DNA from: Burkholderia territorii | GTDB taxonomy: Bacteria; Pseudomonadota; Gammaproteobacteria; Burkholderiales; Burkholderiaceae | DNA length: 64,000 bases | Direction: 5' to 3' | Assembly (NCBI RefSeq): GCF_902833055.1 | Contig: NZ_CADFEJ010000001.1 | Span: 496,001-560,000 of the forward strand | Part shown: positions 10,066 through 18,641 of the stretch, piece by piece | How the letters are laid out: each line of letters begins with the position of its first letter | Position numbering within the stretch: position 1 is the first letter of the stretch | Program-made: the position numbers and the translations under genes | The notes under the pieces: model-generated | The model's input: the letters and a program-made list of their open reading frames with translations, nothing else | Databases searched by the model: none | Told to the model about the DNA's origin: nothing

Positions 10066-10971
10066 TTACGCGCCGCACTGCGCGACCACCTCGTTCACCG
10101 CGCGCTGCACGTCGCCGCGCCGGTAGCGCAGCAGCGCGATATCGGCCGGATCGGGTTCGTACGACACGACGTTGCCGCGCCCCGTATAGATCGCGATATC
10201 CGGCAGCAGCGGATGCTCCTGATCGAGCGACGGCACCGGCTGCGGATTGCCGGCCGCGCGGAAGAAGGCCGCGAAATAGTCGGCGAAGCTCAGGTTCTCG
10301 TCGCCGACGAGATATGCCTTGCCCGATTCGCCGCGTTGCAGCGCGCCCCAGATCGCTTCAGACAGCGATTGCGTCGAGATGAAGTTGCTGCCGCCGGCCG
10401 GCCCGTACACCGGCAGGCCGGCGAGCTTGCCCTGCGCATAGCCCGTGTACGCGGCGAACATCTCGTTGTGCAACCCCGGCACCGACCCGACGACGAACGG
10501 CGCATTGACGCTGCACACCGCGAACGACGGCGACGCGAGCGCGCGCACGCGTTCGTCGGCGAGATGGCGCGAGCGCACGTACGGCACCGTGTCGACGAGC
10601 GCCGGCGCGACCTGCGGATAGAAGCTGCCGACCAGCACCGCGCGCTTCACGCCCGCGTCGCGCGCGAGCGCGAAGAAGCGCGGCACCGCGTCGACGTTCG
10701 CGCGTTCCCAGTGCGCGGCTTCGTCGGTGCCCGGCGGCAGGTGACGGATGTCGTTGCCCGCCGCGAACACGATCGCGTCGAACGGTGCGAGCTCGTCACG
10801 CGTGAAGTTGCCGGCCACGTAATCGCGCAGCAGCACGTCGAACTGCGCGAGCGCGCTGCCCGGCGCGGGCGGCTTGCGCGCGGCGAGCGTCACGTCGTTG
10901 CCTTGCGCGTGCAGATGCAGCGCCGCGTGGCCGCCGATGAGGCCGGTGCCGCCGATGATCAGGATCTTCAT
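10066..10971 (-). CDS. NAD-dependent epimerase/dehydratase-family (atypical/extended SDR) protein
   Basis: 301 residues starting MKILIIGGTGLIGGHAALHLHAQG, a clear NAD(P)-binding GGTGLIG loop. VFAAGNDIRHLPPG and VLVGSFYPQ follow the extended-SDR layout, but no obvious YxxxK pair stands out, so it may be a reductase-like or regulatory (NmrA-type) member. GGAGAC just before ATG 10969-10971 fixes the start. It is the last gene of the minus-strand run of three SDRs and an NTF2-like gene, 78 bases downstream of the nearest SDR. Substrate unknown. Confidence 0.7.
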   Translation of the reverse strand: MKILIIGGTGLIGGHAALHLHAQGNDVTLAARKPPAPGSALAQFDVLLRDYVAGNFTRDELAPFDAIVFAAGNDIRHLPPGTDEAAHWERANVDAVPRFFALARDAGVKRAVLVGSFYPQVAPALVDTVPYVRSRHLADERVRALASPSFAVCSVNAPFVVGSVPGLHNEMFAAYTGYAQGKLAGLPVYGPAGGSNFISTQSLSEAIWGALQRGESGKAYLVGDENLSFADYFAAFFRAAGNPQPVPSLDQEHPLLPDIAIYTGRGNVVSYEPDPADIALLRYRRGDVQRAVNEVVAQCGA

Positions 10972-11049
10972 GATGTCTCCGAGGGCGGCGCGGGCGCGCC
11001 GCATGAATTGAACCGACGATTGAACGGATGAAGCCGCGCGCGGCGTCGT

Positions 11050-11886
11050 TCAGAAGTTGAAGCCGTTACCCGTGACGACCGGCATGTTGGTCCAGAAGCC
11101 GTTCGGGTCCCGATACCAGCCGGCCGCCGCGAGCGCGCCGCCGTCCACGTGCAGCGTCGTGCCGGTGATCCACGCGGCAAGCGGGCTCGCGAGGAACAGC
11201 GCGGCACCCGCGATGTCGCCGGCCGCTCCGAAGCGCCCGAGCGGAATCCAGCGCGGGATGTGTGCGCGATGCTCAGCCGCGACCATCGCGCTCACGGGCA
11301 CCTGCGGCGTCTCAGTGGTCTCCGGCGCGATCTGGTTTACGCGGATGCCGGCCGGCCCGAGTTCGAGCGCGAGGCTTTTCGTGAAACCGGTCAGCGCGGC
11401 CTTGAATGACGCATAGACGGTGCAGTTCGGAATCGCGCGAAAGCCCTCGATCGACGACACGCCGACGATGCTGCCGCCCGCGCCGCGCTTGCGCAGCAAC
11501 GGCAGCATCGCGCGCGTGACGACGAACACCTGGCGCAGGTTCACGTCGAACAGGCGCGCGATGTCGTCGTCGGTATGGTCGTCGAACGGCTTCGCGATCT
11601 GCAGGAAATCGCCGACGTTGTTGACGAGCACGTCGAGGCCGTCGAAGCGTGCGTCGATCGTCCGCGCAAATGCATCGACCTCGTCGCGGCGCGTGACGTC
11701 GACGGTACCGACGAGCGCGTCGACACCCGCTGCTTCGAGCGCCTGACGGACGTCCTGCGCGCGGGCGGGATCGCGCTCGGCCACCGCGACGCGCGCGCCC
11801 GCCGCACCGAATGCTTCCGCGCACGCGCGGCCGATGCCCGCGCCGCCGCCGGTGACCAGCACCGTCTTGCCGGCAAATGAAATCAT
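11050..11886 (-). CDS. Short-chain dehydrogenase/reductase (SDR family)
   Basis: 278 residues beginning MISFAGKTVLVTGGGAGIGRA, with NNVGDFLQIAKPF and catalytic Y158-K162 (YASFK) preceded by SSIEG. The C-terminus runs past the usual SDR end (WYRDPNGFWTNMPVVTGNGFNF). AGGAG seven bases before ATG 11884-11886 favours this start over the adjacent GTG at 11889. A classical NAD(P)-dependent dehydrogenase, probably for an alicyclic alcohol intermediate. It sits centrally in the minus-strand block, 37 bases from the upstream SDR, and is almost certainly co-transcribed. Confidence 0.82.
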   Translation of the reverse strand: MISFAGKTVLVTGGGAGIGRACAEAFGAAGARVAVAERDPARAQDVRQALEAAGVDALVGTVDVTRRDEVDAFARTIDARFDGLDVLVNNVGDFLQIAKPFDDHTDDDIARLFDVNLRQVFVVTRAMLPLLRKRGAGGSIVGVSSIEGFRAIPNCTVYASFKAALTGFTKSLALELGPAGIRVNQIAPETTETPQVPVSAMVAAEHRAHIPRWIPLGRFGAAGDIAGAALFLASPLAAWITGTTLHVDGGALAAAGWYRDPNGFWTNMPVVTGNGFNF

Positions 11887-11923
11887 CACGACACTCCTTC
11901 GAACGGGAAAGCGGTGCGCCGCG

Positions 11924-12682
11924 TCACAGCGACGAAACGAGTTGCGCGTTGTCGATCCGCAGCTCCGCGCCGTTCACGAAGCGCGACTCGTCGGATGCGA
12001 GGAACAGCACGAGATTCGCGACGTCCCGCGGGTCGCACATGCGTGCCATCGGATCGTTGCCGATGCCGAGTTCGGCCGGGTCGAGATCGGGCATCAGCGC
12101 CCGGGTCATCGGCGTCCAGATTCCGTCCGGGTGGATCGAGTTGCAACGGATCCGGTAGCCGCTGCGCTTGCAGTGCACGGCGACGCTGCGCGCGAGCGCC
12201 GTCACAGCGCCTTTCGAGCCGGTGTACGCGCACATCATCGGCAGGCCGCCGAGCGCGGCGACCGACGACATCATCACGATCGATCCGGGCGTGTCGTTGT
12301 CCTTCATCGCGCCGATCGCGTACTTGCAGCCGAGGAAATAACCGTCCGCATTGACGCGCAGCACGCGCCGCCAGGTATCGAGGCTCGTGTCCTCGATCGA
12401 GCCGACCGGGCAGATCGCCGCGTTGTTGACGAGTACGTCAAGGCGTCCGAAACGATCGAGCGTCGACGCGATCGCGTGCCGCCAGCCGTCCTCGTCCGCG
12501 ATGTCCTGGCGCACGAACAGCGCCGTATCGCCGATTTCACGCGCGAGCGCGCGTCCGGCATCCTCGTCGATGTCGGTGAGCACGACACGCGCGCCCTCGG
12601 CGGCCAGCAGCAGCGCATCCTCGCGGCCGACGCCGCTCGCCGCGCCGGTGACCAGCGCGACCTTGTTTGCGACTCGATTCAT
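11924..12682 (-). CDS. Short-chain dehydrogenase/reductase (SDR family), hydroxysteroid-dehydrogenase-like
   Basis: 252 residues starting MNRVANKVALVTGAASGVGRE. It has NNAAICPVGSIED and catalytic Y153-K157 (YTGSK) preceded by SSVAALGG. The segment CNSIHPDGIWTPM is typical of 3-alpha/20-beta-hydroxysteroid-dehydrogenase-like and related SDRs, and the C-terminus FVNGAELRIDNAQ lacks the usual terminal VDGG. It lies between two other SDR genes with short gaps, so it belongs to one polycistronic unit running from 14003 to 10066. Substrate not known. Confidence 0.82.
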   Translation of the reverse strand: MNRVANKVALVTGAASGVGREDALLLAAEGARVVLTDIDEDAGRALAREIGDTALFVRQDIADEDGWRHAIASTLDRFGRLDVLVNNAAICPVGSIEDTSLDTWRRVLRVNADGYFLGCKYAIGAMKDNDTPGSIVMMSSVAALGGLPMMCAYTGSKGAVTALARSVAVHCKRSGYRIRCNSIHPDGIWTPMTRALMPDLDPAELGIGNDPMARMCDPRDVANLVLFLASDESRFVNGAELRIDNAQLVSSL

Positions 12683-12725
12683 CTTTGGGTCGATTTCCTG
12701 TGATGTGTTGAAGGAACGCGGCCGC

Positions 12726-13583
12726 TCAAGCGGTGCCCGGCGCACGGCCGGCCCTCACTGCATCGAGCGCGGCCGCGCCGTAGATCTGCGCGATCGTGGC
12801 GTCGACGCGCGGATTGGCGCGCAGCTCGTGGCCGCCGTCGACCGCGAAGCTCTGGCCCGTGACCCAGCCCGACTCGGGGCCCGCCAGATAGCGCACCGCG
12901 CGGGCGATCGCTTCCGGTTCGCCGAGCGTGCCGAGCGGAATCTGTTCGAGGAAGCTGTCGACCAGCGCACGGTCGTCGAACATCGGCGCGGTGGCTTCGG
13001 AGCGCGTGAGGCCGGGCCGCACCGCATTGACGCGGATCCTCGCGCCGGCCAGCTCCTCGGCCGCGCCGCGCACCAGCGCTTCGAGCGCGGCCTTGCCGGT
13101 GCAGTACGCAGTCAGCCAGCGGAAATTGATGCGCGCGGCCGTCGACGAGATGCAGACGATAGAGCCGCCGCCGCTGTCGGCGAGCCGCGGCGCGGCGTGA
13201 CGAATCGCGGCGAACGCGCTGTGCAGGTTCAGGTCGATTTCCGCGCGGAAGCTGTCGGCGTCGTGCATCAGCAGCGGGCGAAACCCGGCGCTGCCGACGG
13301 TCGGCACGACGATGTCGAGACGGCCGTCGAGTGCCCATGCGGTATCGAGCGCGGCCTGCAGGTCGGCGTCGTCGCAGGCGTCGCCGGCGTGGATCTCGAC
13401 GCGGCTGCCGGGCACGGCGTCGACCAGGTGCCGCCGTGCGCGTTCGAGCGCGTCGCGGCGACGGCCCATCAGCACGACGGCCGCGCCATCGGCGACGAGC
13501 GCGTGCGCGCAGGCCGCGCCGATGCCGCCGGCGCCGCCCGTGACGAGCGCGGTGCGGCCGGCGAGAGGCAGGGGCGAGCGCAT
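12726..13583 (-). CDS. Short-chain dehydrogenase/reductase (SDR family)
   Basis: 285 residues with cofactor loop TGGAGGIGAA, catalytic Y160-K164 (YCTGK) and upstream SSTAAR. The usual NNAG is replaced by VPTVGSAGFRP, an unusual variant of the adenine-pocket/active-site-stabilising Asn motif, so catalysis may be tuned or altered. The C-terminal tail is about 30 residues longer than in classical SDRs. Its ATG (13581-13583) comes three bases after the stop of the NTF2-like gene, pointing to translational coupling. Confidence 0.8.
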   Translation of the reverse strand: MRSPLPLAGRTALVTGGAGGIGAACAHALVADGAAVVLMGRRRDALERARRHLVDAVPGSRVEIHAGDACDDADLQAALDTAWALDGRLDIVVPTVGSAGFRPLLMHDADSFRAEIDLNLHSAFAAIRHAAPRLADSGGGSIVCISSTAARINFRWLTAYCTGKAALEALVRGAAEELAGARIRVNAVRPGLTRSEATAPMFDDRALVDSFLEQIPLGTLGEPEAIARAVRYLAGPESGWVTGQSFAVDGGHELRANPRVDATIAQIYGAAALDAVRAGRAPGTA

Positions 13584-13586
13584 CGT

Positions 13587-14003
13587 TCAGCCCTCCAGCG
13601 GCAGGTCTTGCGACCAGTCGACGTGCAGCGTGCGCGTGGCGAAGCGCCACGTGCCGCCGTCGAGCACGCAGCGGTCGCGATAGCGCAGCCCCCAGTCGAG
13701 CTTGCGCTTCACGCCGTCGCGCACATAGACGTGGCACGCGACGCCGTAAGTCTCGACATCGGCTTCGCCGCCCTCGAGCGTGACGAGCTGGTTGTGCACG
13801 TGATGCTGGGTCGTCTCGTAGCGTTCGATCACGCTCATTCCGGCGACGATCGCGTCGCGGTCGTCGAAGCGAAAACCGGGGCCGTCGAGCTGCGCGTCGA
13901 CGGTGAAGAGCGTGGCGAGGCGCGGCCAGTCGCGCCGGTCGACGGCTTGCGCATAACGGCACGCAAGTTCGTACAGCGCGTGGCAGGCATTCGGATCGGT
14001 CAT
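13587..14003 (-). CDS. NTF2-like / SnoaL-like protein
   Basis: 138 residues starting MTDPNACHALYELACRYAQAVDRRDWPRLA. This cone-fold family includes small subunits of ring hydroxylases, ketosteroid isomerases and dehydratases. The third such protein in the window, though more divergent from the pair at 3757-4988. GGGAG before the ATG (14001-14003) supports this start against upstream in-frame codons. First gene of the five-gene minus-strand unit with the SDRs; it probably handles the same intermediate. Confidence 0.72.
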   Translation of the reverse strand: MTDPNACHALYELACRYAQAVDRRDWPRLATLFTVDAQLDGPGFRFDDRDAIVAGMSVIERYETTQHHVHNQLVTLEGGEADVETYGVACHVYVRDGVKRKLDWGLRYRDRCVLDGGTWRFATRTLHVDWSQDLPLEG

Positions 14004-14292
14004 GCGGTACTCCCGTGAGTGAACGGAAAGCGTCTGCCGCGCCGCCCGCGCGGCCGCGGCGGCATTGCGGCGTCGATGCGCAGGTTCGCACCGGACCGGT
14101 CGATCCTCATCATCCATACGGAGCAGGGCAAGGATCGGGGAAAACACCGGGAGCGACGACGGCGCAGCGCCGGATGCTGCGATGCGGCGATGGATGCGCG
14201 GCATGGGTCGAACGGCGAGGCGACCCATCGCGACGGTCCAGGGAAGGCACCTCGCCGGTCATTCAAGCGAGCCGATCGCACGGTAATGCTGC

Positions 14293-14310
14293 GATGCGGC
14301 ACGCCGCATC
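14293..14310. promoter_or_regulatory. 18-bp inverted repeat in the divergent intergenic region
   Basis: GATGCGGC-AC-GCCGCATC, perfect 8-bp arms. It sits between the minus-strand NTF2/SDR unit and a small plus-strand ORF. Related GCGATGCGGC words recur near 14180, and ATGCGGCAT lies in the divergent promoter at 4382-4390, so the same regulator might bind both. The remainder of 14004-14455 shows no gene. Confidence 0.35.
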
Positions 14311-14455
14311 GAACCAGCTTCGCGTTTGCCCCTAGTCGGAATGGACGATGGCCGGCGGGCCGGCGCTGGCTACCGTGCAGTCATCCGGCGGCGCTGCACG
14401 TGGCCAGTCGCCGGGCACGAACCGCGACGACGGCCAACCGGAGGGGACGACGATC

Positions 14456-14665
14456 ATGAGACTTTCGACTCGCAAGCTGTGCGTATTGGCGATCGGCACG
14501 CTCGCGGCCATGGCAATGGCGCGATACGGCGCCGAGCAGGTCCCGTCGCCGCCGTACGCGGCCGGCATCCTGCAATGCCGCTCGGTCGACTCGAACGGCC
14601 TGCCGACCGGTTGCGTCCCGATCGATCCGTCGCACTTCGGCTTCGCCGCGTTGCGCGGCATGTGA
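14456..14665 (+). CDS. Small hypothetical secreted or membrane-anchored protein
   Basis: 69 codons starting MRLSTRKLCVLAIGTLAAMAMA: a basic start and hydrophobic stretch typical of a signal peptide or single membrane anchor. A short tail with two cysteines follows (ILQCRSVDSNGLPTGC), which could form a disulfide in the periplasm. GAGGGG at 14441-14446 is well spaced before the ATG. I do not recognise a family. No gene is evident in 14666-14961. Confidence 0.5.
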   Translation: MRLSTRKLCVLAIGTLAAMAMARYGAEQVPSPPYAAGILQCRSVDSNGLPTGCVPIDPSHFGFAALRGM

Positions 14666-14961
14666 CGCGGGCGCGGCCGTGCCGACGCGATGGCGCCAGG
14701 GCACCACGGCGACACCGCGATGCGGCGGCCTCCTGACGGACCGGCCGGACGGCGCACCGCGATACCTGCGCCGCGCACCGCGCGGCAGGTGCGGCCCGTC
14801 CGGCTTTCGGATGCCGTCAGACTTCTCGGCCTACGACGCGACGCAAGGCGCCAGCCGTCGAGCGCGTTCACCGACAACGCGTCGACGTCCGTAGCGAGTC
14901 GGCTATACCGGCGACGCCTGCCATGCCGACCGCTTTTCACCGATTCCCTTCACGCAGACCC

Positions 14962-16467
14962 ATGGCTCCCATGTCATCCGACTATTCCCTGACCCGCCCC
15001 TTGAACATCCGCGACGTGCCTCGCTGGGGTGCCGAACACGACGTCGTGATCGTCGGCTTCGGCGCGGCCGGCGCGTGCGCGGCGATCGAAGCCGCGAGCG
15101 CCGGCGCCGACACGCTGATCGTCGAGCGCGCATCGAGCTACGGCGGCACGAGCGCGCTGTCCGGCGGCGAGATTTACCTCGGCGGCAGCGGCGGCACGCC
15201 TGCGCAGCGGCAGGCCGGCTTCAGCGACGATACCGAGGACCTGTACCGCTACCTGATGCTCGCGGGCGGCCGCGACGCGGACGACGCGAAGGTGCGTCTC
15301 TACGCGAACGAGAGCCTCGCGCATCACGACTGGCTCGTCGCGCAGGGCCTCACGTACAAGAACACGTTCATCGCCGAGCGGATCGTCGAACCGGAAACCG
15401 ACGACTGCCTGATCTGGTCGGGCAGCGAGGAGGCCTGGCCGTTCAGCGAGGCCGCGAAGCCGTGCCCGCGCGGCCACACGCCGCAATGGCCGGGCTGGGG
15501 CGGCGGCCAGATGCTGATGCGCGTGCTGGCCGAGCGCGTGCAGGCGCTCGGTGTGTCGACCCGCTACGACACGCGCGCGCTGGCGCTGATCGTCGACGAT
15601 GCGCGCGCGGTGCGCGGCGTCGTGCTGCGCGCGTACGGCGAGACGGCATGCGTGCGCGCCCGCCGCGCGGTGATCCTGTGCGCGGGCGGCTTCGCGATGA
15701 ACCGCGACATGGTGCGCCGGCACGCGCCGCAATTGCTGCGCTCGGACGAACCGATCGGCAGCCCCGGCGACGACGGCTCGGGCATCCTGCTTGGCCAGAG
15801 CGCGGGCGGAGCCGCGATCCACATGGACCAGGGCTTCGTCAGCCTGCCGTTCTACGCGCCCGAATCGCTGATCCGCGGCATCTTCGTGAACGCGCGCGGC
15901 CAGCGCTTCATCAACGAGGACGGCTATCACGGCCGCACCGGCCATCACGCGTTCCATCAGGCCGACGACCGGATCTACCTGCTGGTCGACCAGGCGACCT
16001 ACCGGGAGCCGCCCGCGATCGCGCGGATCGGCATTGCGGCGGCCGGCGAGACATGGGAGGAAGTCGAACGCGACCTGCAGATGCCCGCCGGCACGCTGAC
16101 GGCGACCGTCGACGTCTACAACCGCCATGCGGCAGAAGGCGTCGATCCGCTGTTCCACAAGGCGAAGAAGTGGCTGAGGCCGCTGATCGAGCCGCCGTTC
16201 GTCGCGCTCGATTGCCGGATCGACTACGCGTTCTATCCGCATTTCACGCTGGGCGGGCTCGATACGCTGCCCACCGGGCAGGTGCTCGACGCGGCGCGCG
16301 TGCCGGTGGCCGGCCTCTATGCGGCCGGCCGCACGAGCTGCGGGCTGCCGCGCTGGGGCGCCGGGTACAGCTCGGGACTGTCGCTGGCCGACGCGACGTT
16401 CTTCGGCCGGCAGGCCGGCCGTCACGCCGCGCATGCGGCGAGCGACGCGCTGCGCAGCGCCGCGTAG
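14962..16467 (+). CDS. FAD-dependent oxidoreductase, 3-ketosteroid-delta1-dehydrogenase/fumarate-reductase-like
   Basis: About 500 residues. An N-terminal FAD site HDVVIVGFGAAGACAAIEAA is followed by ERASSYGGTSALSGGEIYLGG. The C-terminal AGRTSCGLPRWGAGYSSGLSLADATFFGR caps the FAD. This architecture is that of KstD and other fumarate-reductase-like flavoproteins that desaturate rings or reduce enones; the specific substrate is not shown. Start is uncertain: in-frame ATGs at 14923, 14962 and 14971 all lack a good ribosome site; the conserved sequence begins near MSSDYSLTRPLN (14971). With the SDRs and NTF2-like proteins it points to a cyclic terpenoid or steroid substrate. Confidence 0.78.
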   Translation: MAPMSSDYSLTRPLNIRDVPRWGAEHDVVIVGFGAAGACAAIEAASAGADTLIVERASSYGGTSALSGGEIYLGGSGGTPAQRQAGFSDDTEDLYRYLMLAGGRDADDAKVRLYANESLAHHDWLVAQGLTYKNTFIAERIVEPETDDCLIWSGSEEAWPFSEAAKPCPRGHTPQWPGWGGGQMLMRVLAERVQALGVSTRYDTRALALIVDDARAVRGVVLRAYGETACVRARRAVILCAGGFAMNRDMVRRHAPQLLRSDEPIGSPGDDGSGILLGQSAGGAAIHMDQGFVSLPFYAPESLIRGIFVNARGQRFINEDGYHGRTGHHAFHQADDRIYLLVDQATYREPPAIARIGIAAAGETWEEVERDLQMPAGTLTATVDVYNRHAAEGVDPLFHKAKKWLRPLIEPPFVALDCRIDYAFYPHFTLGGLDTLPTGQVLDAARVPVAGLYAAGRTSCGLPRWGAGYSSGLSLADATFFGRQAGRHAAHAASDALRSAA

Positions 16468-16487
16468 CGTCGCCCGAACCGGAAAGA

Positions 16488-16525
16488 ACGACGCCCCGGG
16501 CAACCGTGTTGCACCGGGGCGTCGT
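16488..16525. terminator. Very stable hairpin between convergent genes
   Basis: A 12-bp perfect outer stem (ACGACGCCCCGG with CCGGGGCGTCGT) plus an inner GCAAC/GTTGC stem. No T-run is present. It lies between the flavoprotein stop and the minus-strand phosphoesterase stop and probably ends transcription from both sides. Confidence 0.6.
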
Positions 16526-16563
16526 CGTGTTCGGGCGGACGTCGGTCGAACGTCGAACGACCG

Positions 16564-18228
16564 TCAGCCGAAATCGAGCGCGTTGGTCAGGTCGCCGGGC
16601 GGCGTCTCGCCGCGCGACGCGAACGCCTTGTCGCGCGCGGCGACGCCGTCGAGCGGCGCGAGCCCGTGCACGCGGCTGATGAAGCGCAGGATCGAGTTCG
16701 TGTCGTACATCGTGTGGTCGACATGACCCTTCTTCGCGAACGGCGAGATCACGAGCGCGGGAATCCGCGAACCCGGGCCCCAGCGATCGCCGACCGGCGG
16801 CGCGACGTGATCCCACCAGCCGCCGTTCTCGTCGTGCGTCATCACTATCACGGTGTTCGCCCACTGCGGGCCGCGCCGGATGCGCTCGATCACGTTCGCG
16901 ATGTGGCGATCGCCCGATTCGACGTCCGCATAGCCTGCATGCATGTTCAGGTTGCCCTGCGGCTTGTAGAACGCGACGGCCGGCAGGCGGCCCGCATCGA
17001 TGTCGGCGATGAAGTGATTGGTCGACGGCTCGTCGCCGAGGCCCGCATCGCGCAGATGCTTGCGGCGCGCGTCGGTGCCGGGCGCATAGTTCGCGAAGTA
17101 GTTGAACGGCTGGTGGTGGTACTGGAAGTCCGGCACCGTGCCGGTGTCGCGGTGCTCGAGCGCGTATTGCCATGCACCGCTGTACCACGCCCAGTCGATA
17201 TTCTTTTCCGACAGGCGGTCGCCGATCGTCGCATGGACTTGCGGCGGAATCACGCGATGGTCGGCCGGATCCGCGTATGCGGCGTTGCCGGGATCGGCCG
17301 GCGGCACGTAGCTCGGCTGGTAAGGCGGCGCCATCGTGTTGACGCCGTAGCCGTCGGGTGTCAGCGGGCCGTCGACCGCGAACTTCGGCGGGCCGTCGAG
17401 CGCCGAGGCCGGCGAATCGGCGGCGAGCGTCAGCCGCGTGCCGGCCGGATCGTCGCCGTCGACCTTCGACAGCAGCTTCGCCGCATGCGGATGCTTGTGC
17501 GCGTCCGGATAGATCGGCGGCTGCGCGGAAATCAGGAACATGTGGTTCAGCCACGAACCGCCGAAGGCGGCCATGAAGAAGTTGTCGCACAGCGTGTATT
17601 GCCGCGCGAGATTCCACAGCCGCAGCGTGTCGGCGGAATTGCGGTAATGGCCCATCACGAGGCCGCCCGAATCGGCCCATGCGGCGAATTGGTTGTTGCG
17701 GCCGCCGGCGATCTGCATCTGGTTCTGATAGAAGCGATGCCACAGGTCGCGCGTGATCACGCCGTTCGGCAGCGGCTTGCCTTGCGCGTCGGCGATCCGG
17801 AACGGCGCGTTGGGCAGCTTGTCGATGTCGCGCTCGGCGATCGCGTAGCGCTTGCCGTCCACTTCCTGCGCCTGCGGCACGAGCCCGCCCCAGATCTTCG
17901 GCAGCACGGGCAACGGCGTCTTGCCGTCGCGATCGAGCTGCTGCGCCTGCTCGGGCCGCACTTCGCTCAGTGGATAGCGCACGCCCGGAAAATCGCCGTA
18001 CAGGTTCGCGAAGCTGCGGTTCTCCGCATAGATCACGACGATGTGGCGCACCTGCCGACGCAGCGCTTCGTCGAGCCGCAGATCGGCGGCGGAGCGCGGC
18101 GCGCCACCCGGTGCGGTCTCGCAGCCGCCGAGCGCGACGCCGGCGCCGAGTGCGGCGAGGCCGCCGAGCATGCGGCGGCGGTCGGGATCGACGGGAAGGT
18201 CGTCGGGGCGATCGGGTGTGTCGTTCAC
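16564..18228 (-). CDS. Tat-exported phosphoesterase (AcpA/phospholipase C family) lipoprotein
   Basis: 554 residues from a GTG start at 18226-18228, well spaced after GAGGAG. The signal region RRRMLGGLAALGAGVALGGC combines a twin-arginine motif with a lipobox Cys, so a Tat-exported, membrane-anchored lipoprotein is likely. The body is the PF04185 phosphoesterase domain: VVIYAENRSFANLYGDFPG (metal-site Asn), HDENGGWWDHVAPP and ISPFAKKGHVDHT, as in Francisella AcpA and related acid phosphatases. It probably releases phosphate from extracellular phosphomonoesters or phospholipid head groups; which is not decided. A Pho-box-like site lies 117 bases upstream in the divergent promoter, though it is oriented the other way. 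Confidence 0.82.
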   Translation of the reverse strand: MNDTPDRPDDLPVDPDRRRMLGGLAALGAGVALGGCETAPGGAPRSAADLRLDEALRRQVRHIVVIYAENRSFANLYGDFPGVRYPLSEVRPEQAQQLDRDGKTPLPVLPKIWGGLVPQAQEVDGKRYAIAERDIDKLPNAPFRIADAQGKPLPNGVITRDLWHRFYQNQMQIAGGRNNQFAAWADSGGLVMGHYRNSADTLRLWNLARQYTLCDNFFMAAFGGSWLNHMFLISAQPPIYPDAHKHPHAAKLLSKVDGDDPAGTRLTLAADSPASALDGPPKFAVDGPLTPDGYGVNTMAPPYQPSYVPPADPGNAAYADPADHRVIPPQVHATIGDRLSEKNIDWAWYSGAWQYALEHRDTGTVPDFQYHHQPFNYFANYAPGTDARRKHLRDAGLGDEPSTNHFIADIDAGRLPAVAFYKPQGNLNMHAGYADVESGDRHIANVIERIRRGPQWANTVIVMTHDENGGWWDHVAPPVGDRWGPGSRIPALVISPFAKKGHVDHTMYDTNSILRFISRVHGLAPLDGVAARDKAFASRGETPPGDLTNALDFG

Positions 18229-18344
18229 GTCGTGAGCTCCTCGGATGGATGATTGTCGTTCGATGCGCGGCAGCGTCGCGCGGCCTGCCGCGACGCGGCA
18301 CGCAATGCGACGGCCGGCGTCGTGCCCGCGCAGGGCGGTGTCGG

Positions 18345-18377
18345 CTGTCACGAAAATGTCATGAACGCGACTATAAC
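18345..18377 (+). promoter_or_regulatory. Pho box with adjacent -10 element
   Basis: CTGTCAC-GAAA-ATGTCAT at 18345-18362 matches the E. coli-type PhoB direct-repeat consensus (CTGTCAT, 4-bp spacer, CTGTCAT) with one change in each repeat. TATAAC follows after nine bases at 18372-18377, nearly the geometry of the classical pstS promoter. It reads toward the FtsH-like gene, with a long leader, and also lies in the shared upstream region of the phosphoesterase. Confidence 0.7.
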
Positions 18378-18641
18378 GCGCGGGGCCGCGTCGATGAAAG
18401 CTGTTTGTCGGACGCTGCGCGACGCGTGCGCGCGAACTAGACTTGAATCATGGGTGGCGTGCTGCCGTGCGTCGCCCGCGCGAACGGCGCATCGCGCGCG
18501 TTCGCGGTGTCATTCATGCGACGAAACGAGGCGACGAAGACGCGGACGCATCCCGTATGCGCGCGGCTGCCGATACCGCGCGCCGGCCCGGCGCGCGGGT
18601 CGGCATGAGCGCGCAGCGGTGCGACCGGCCGGCCCGATGCC

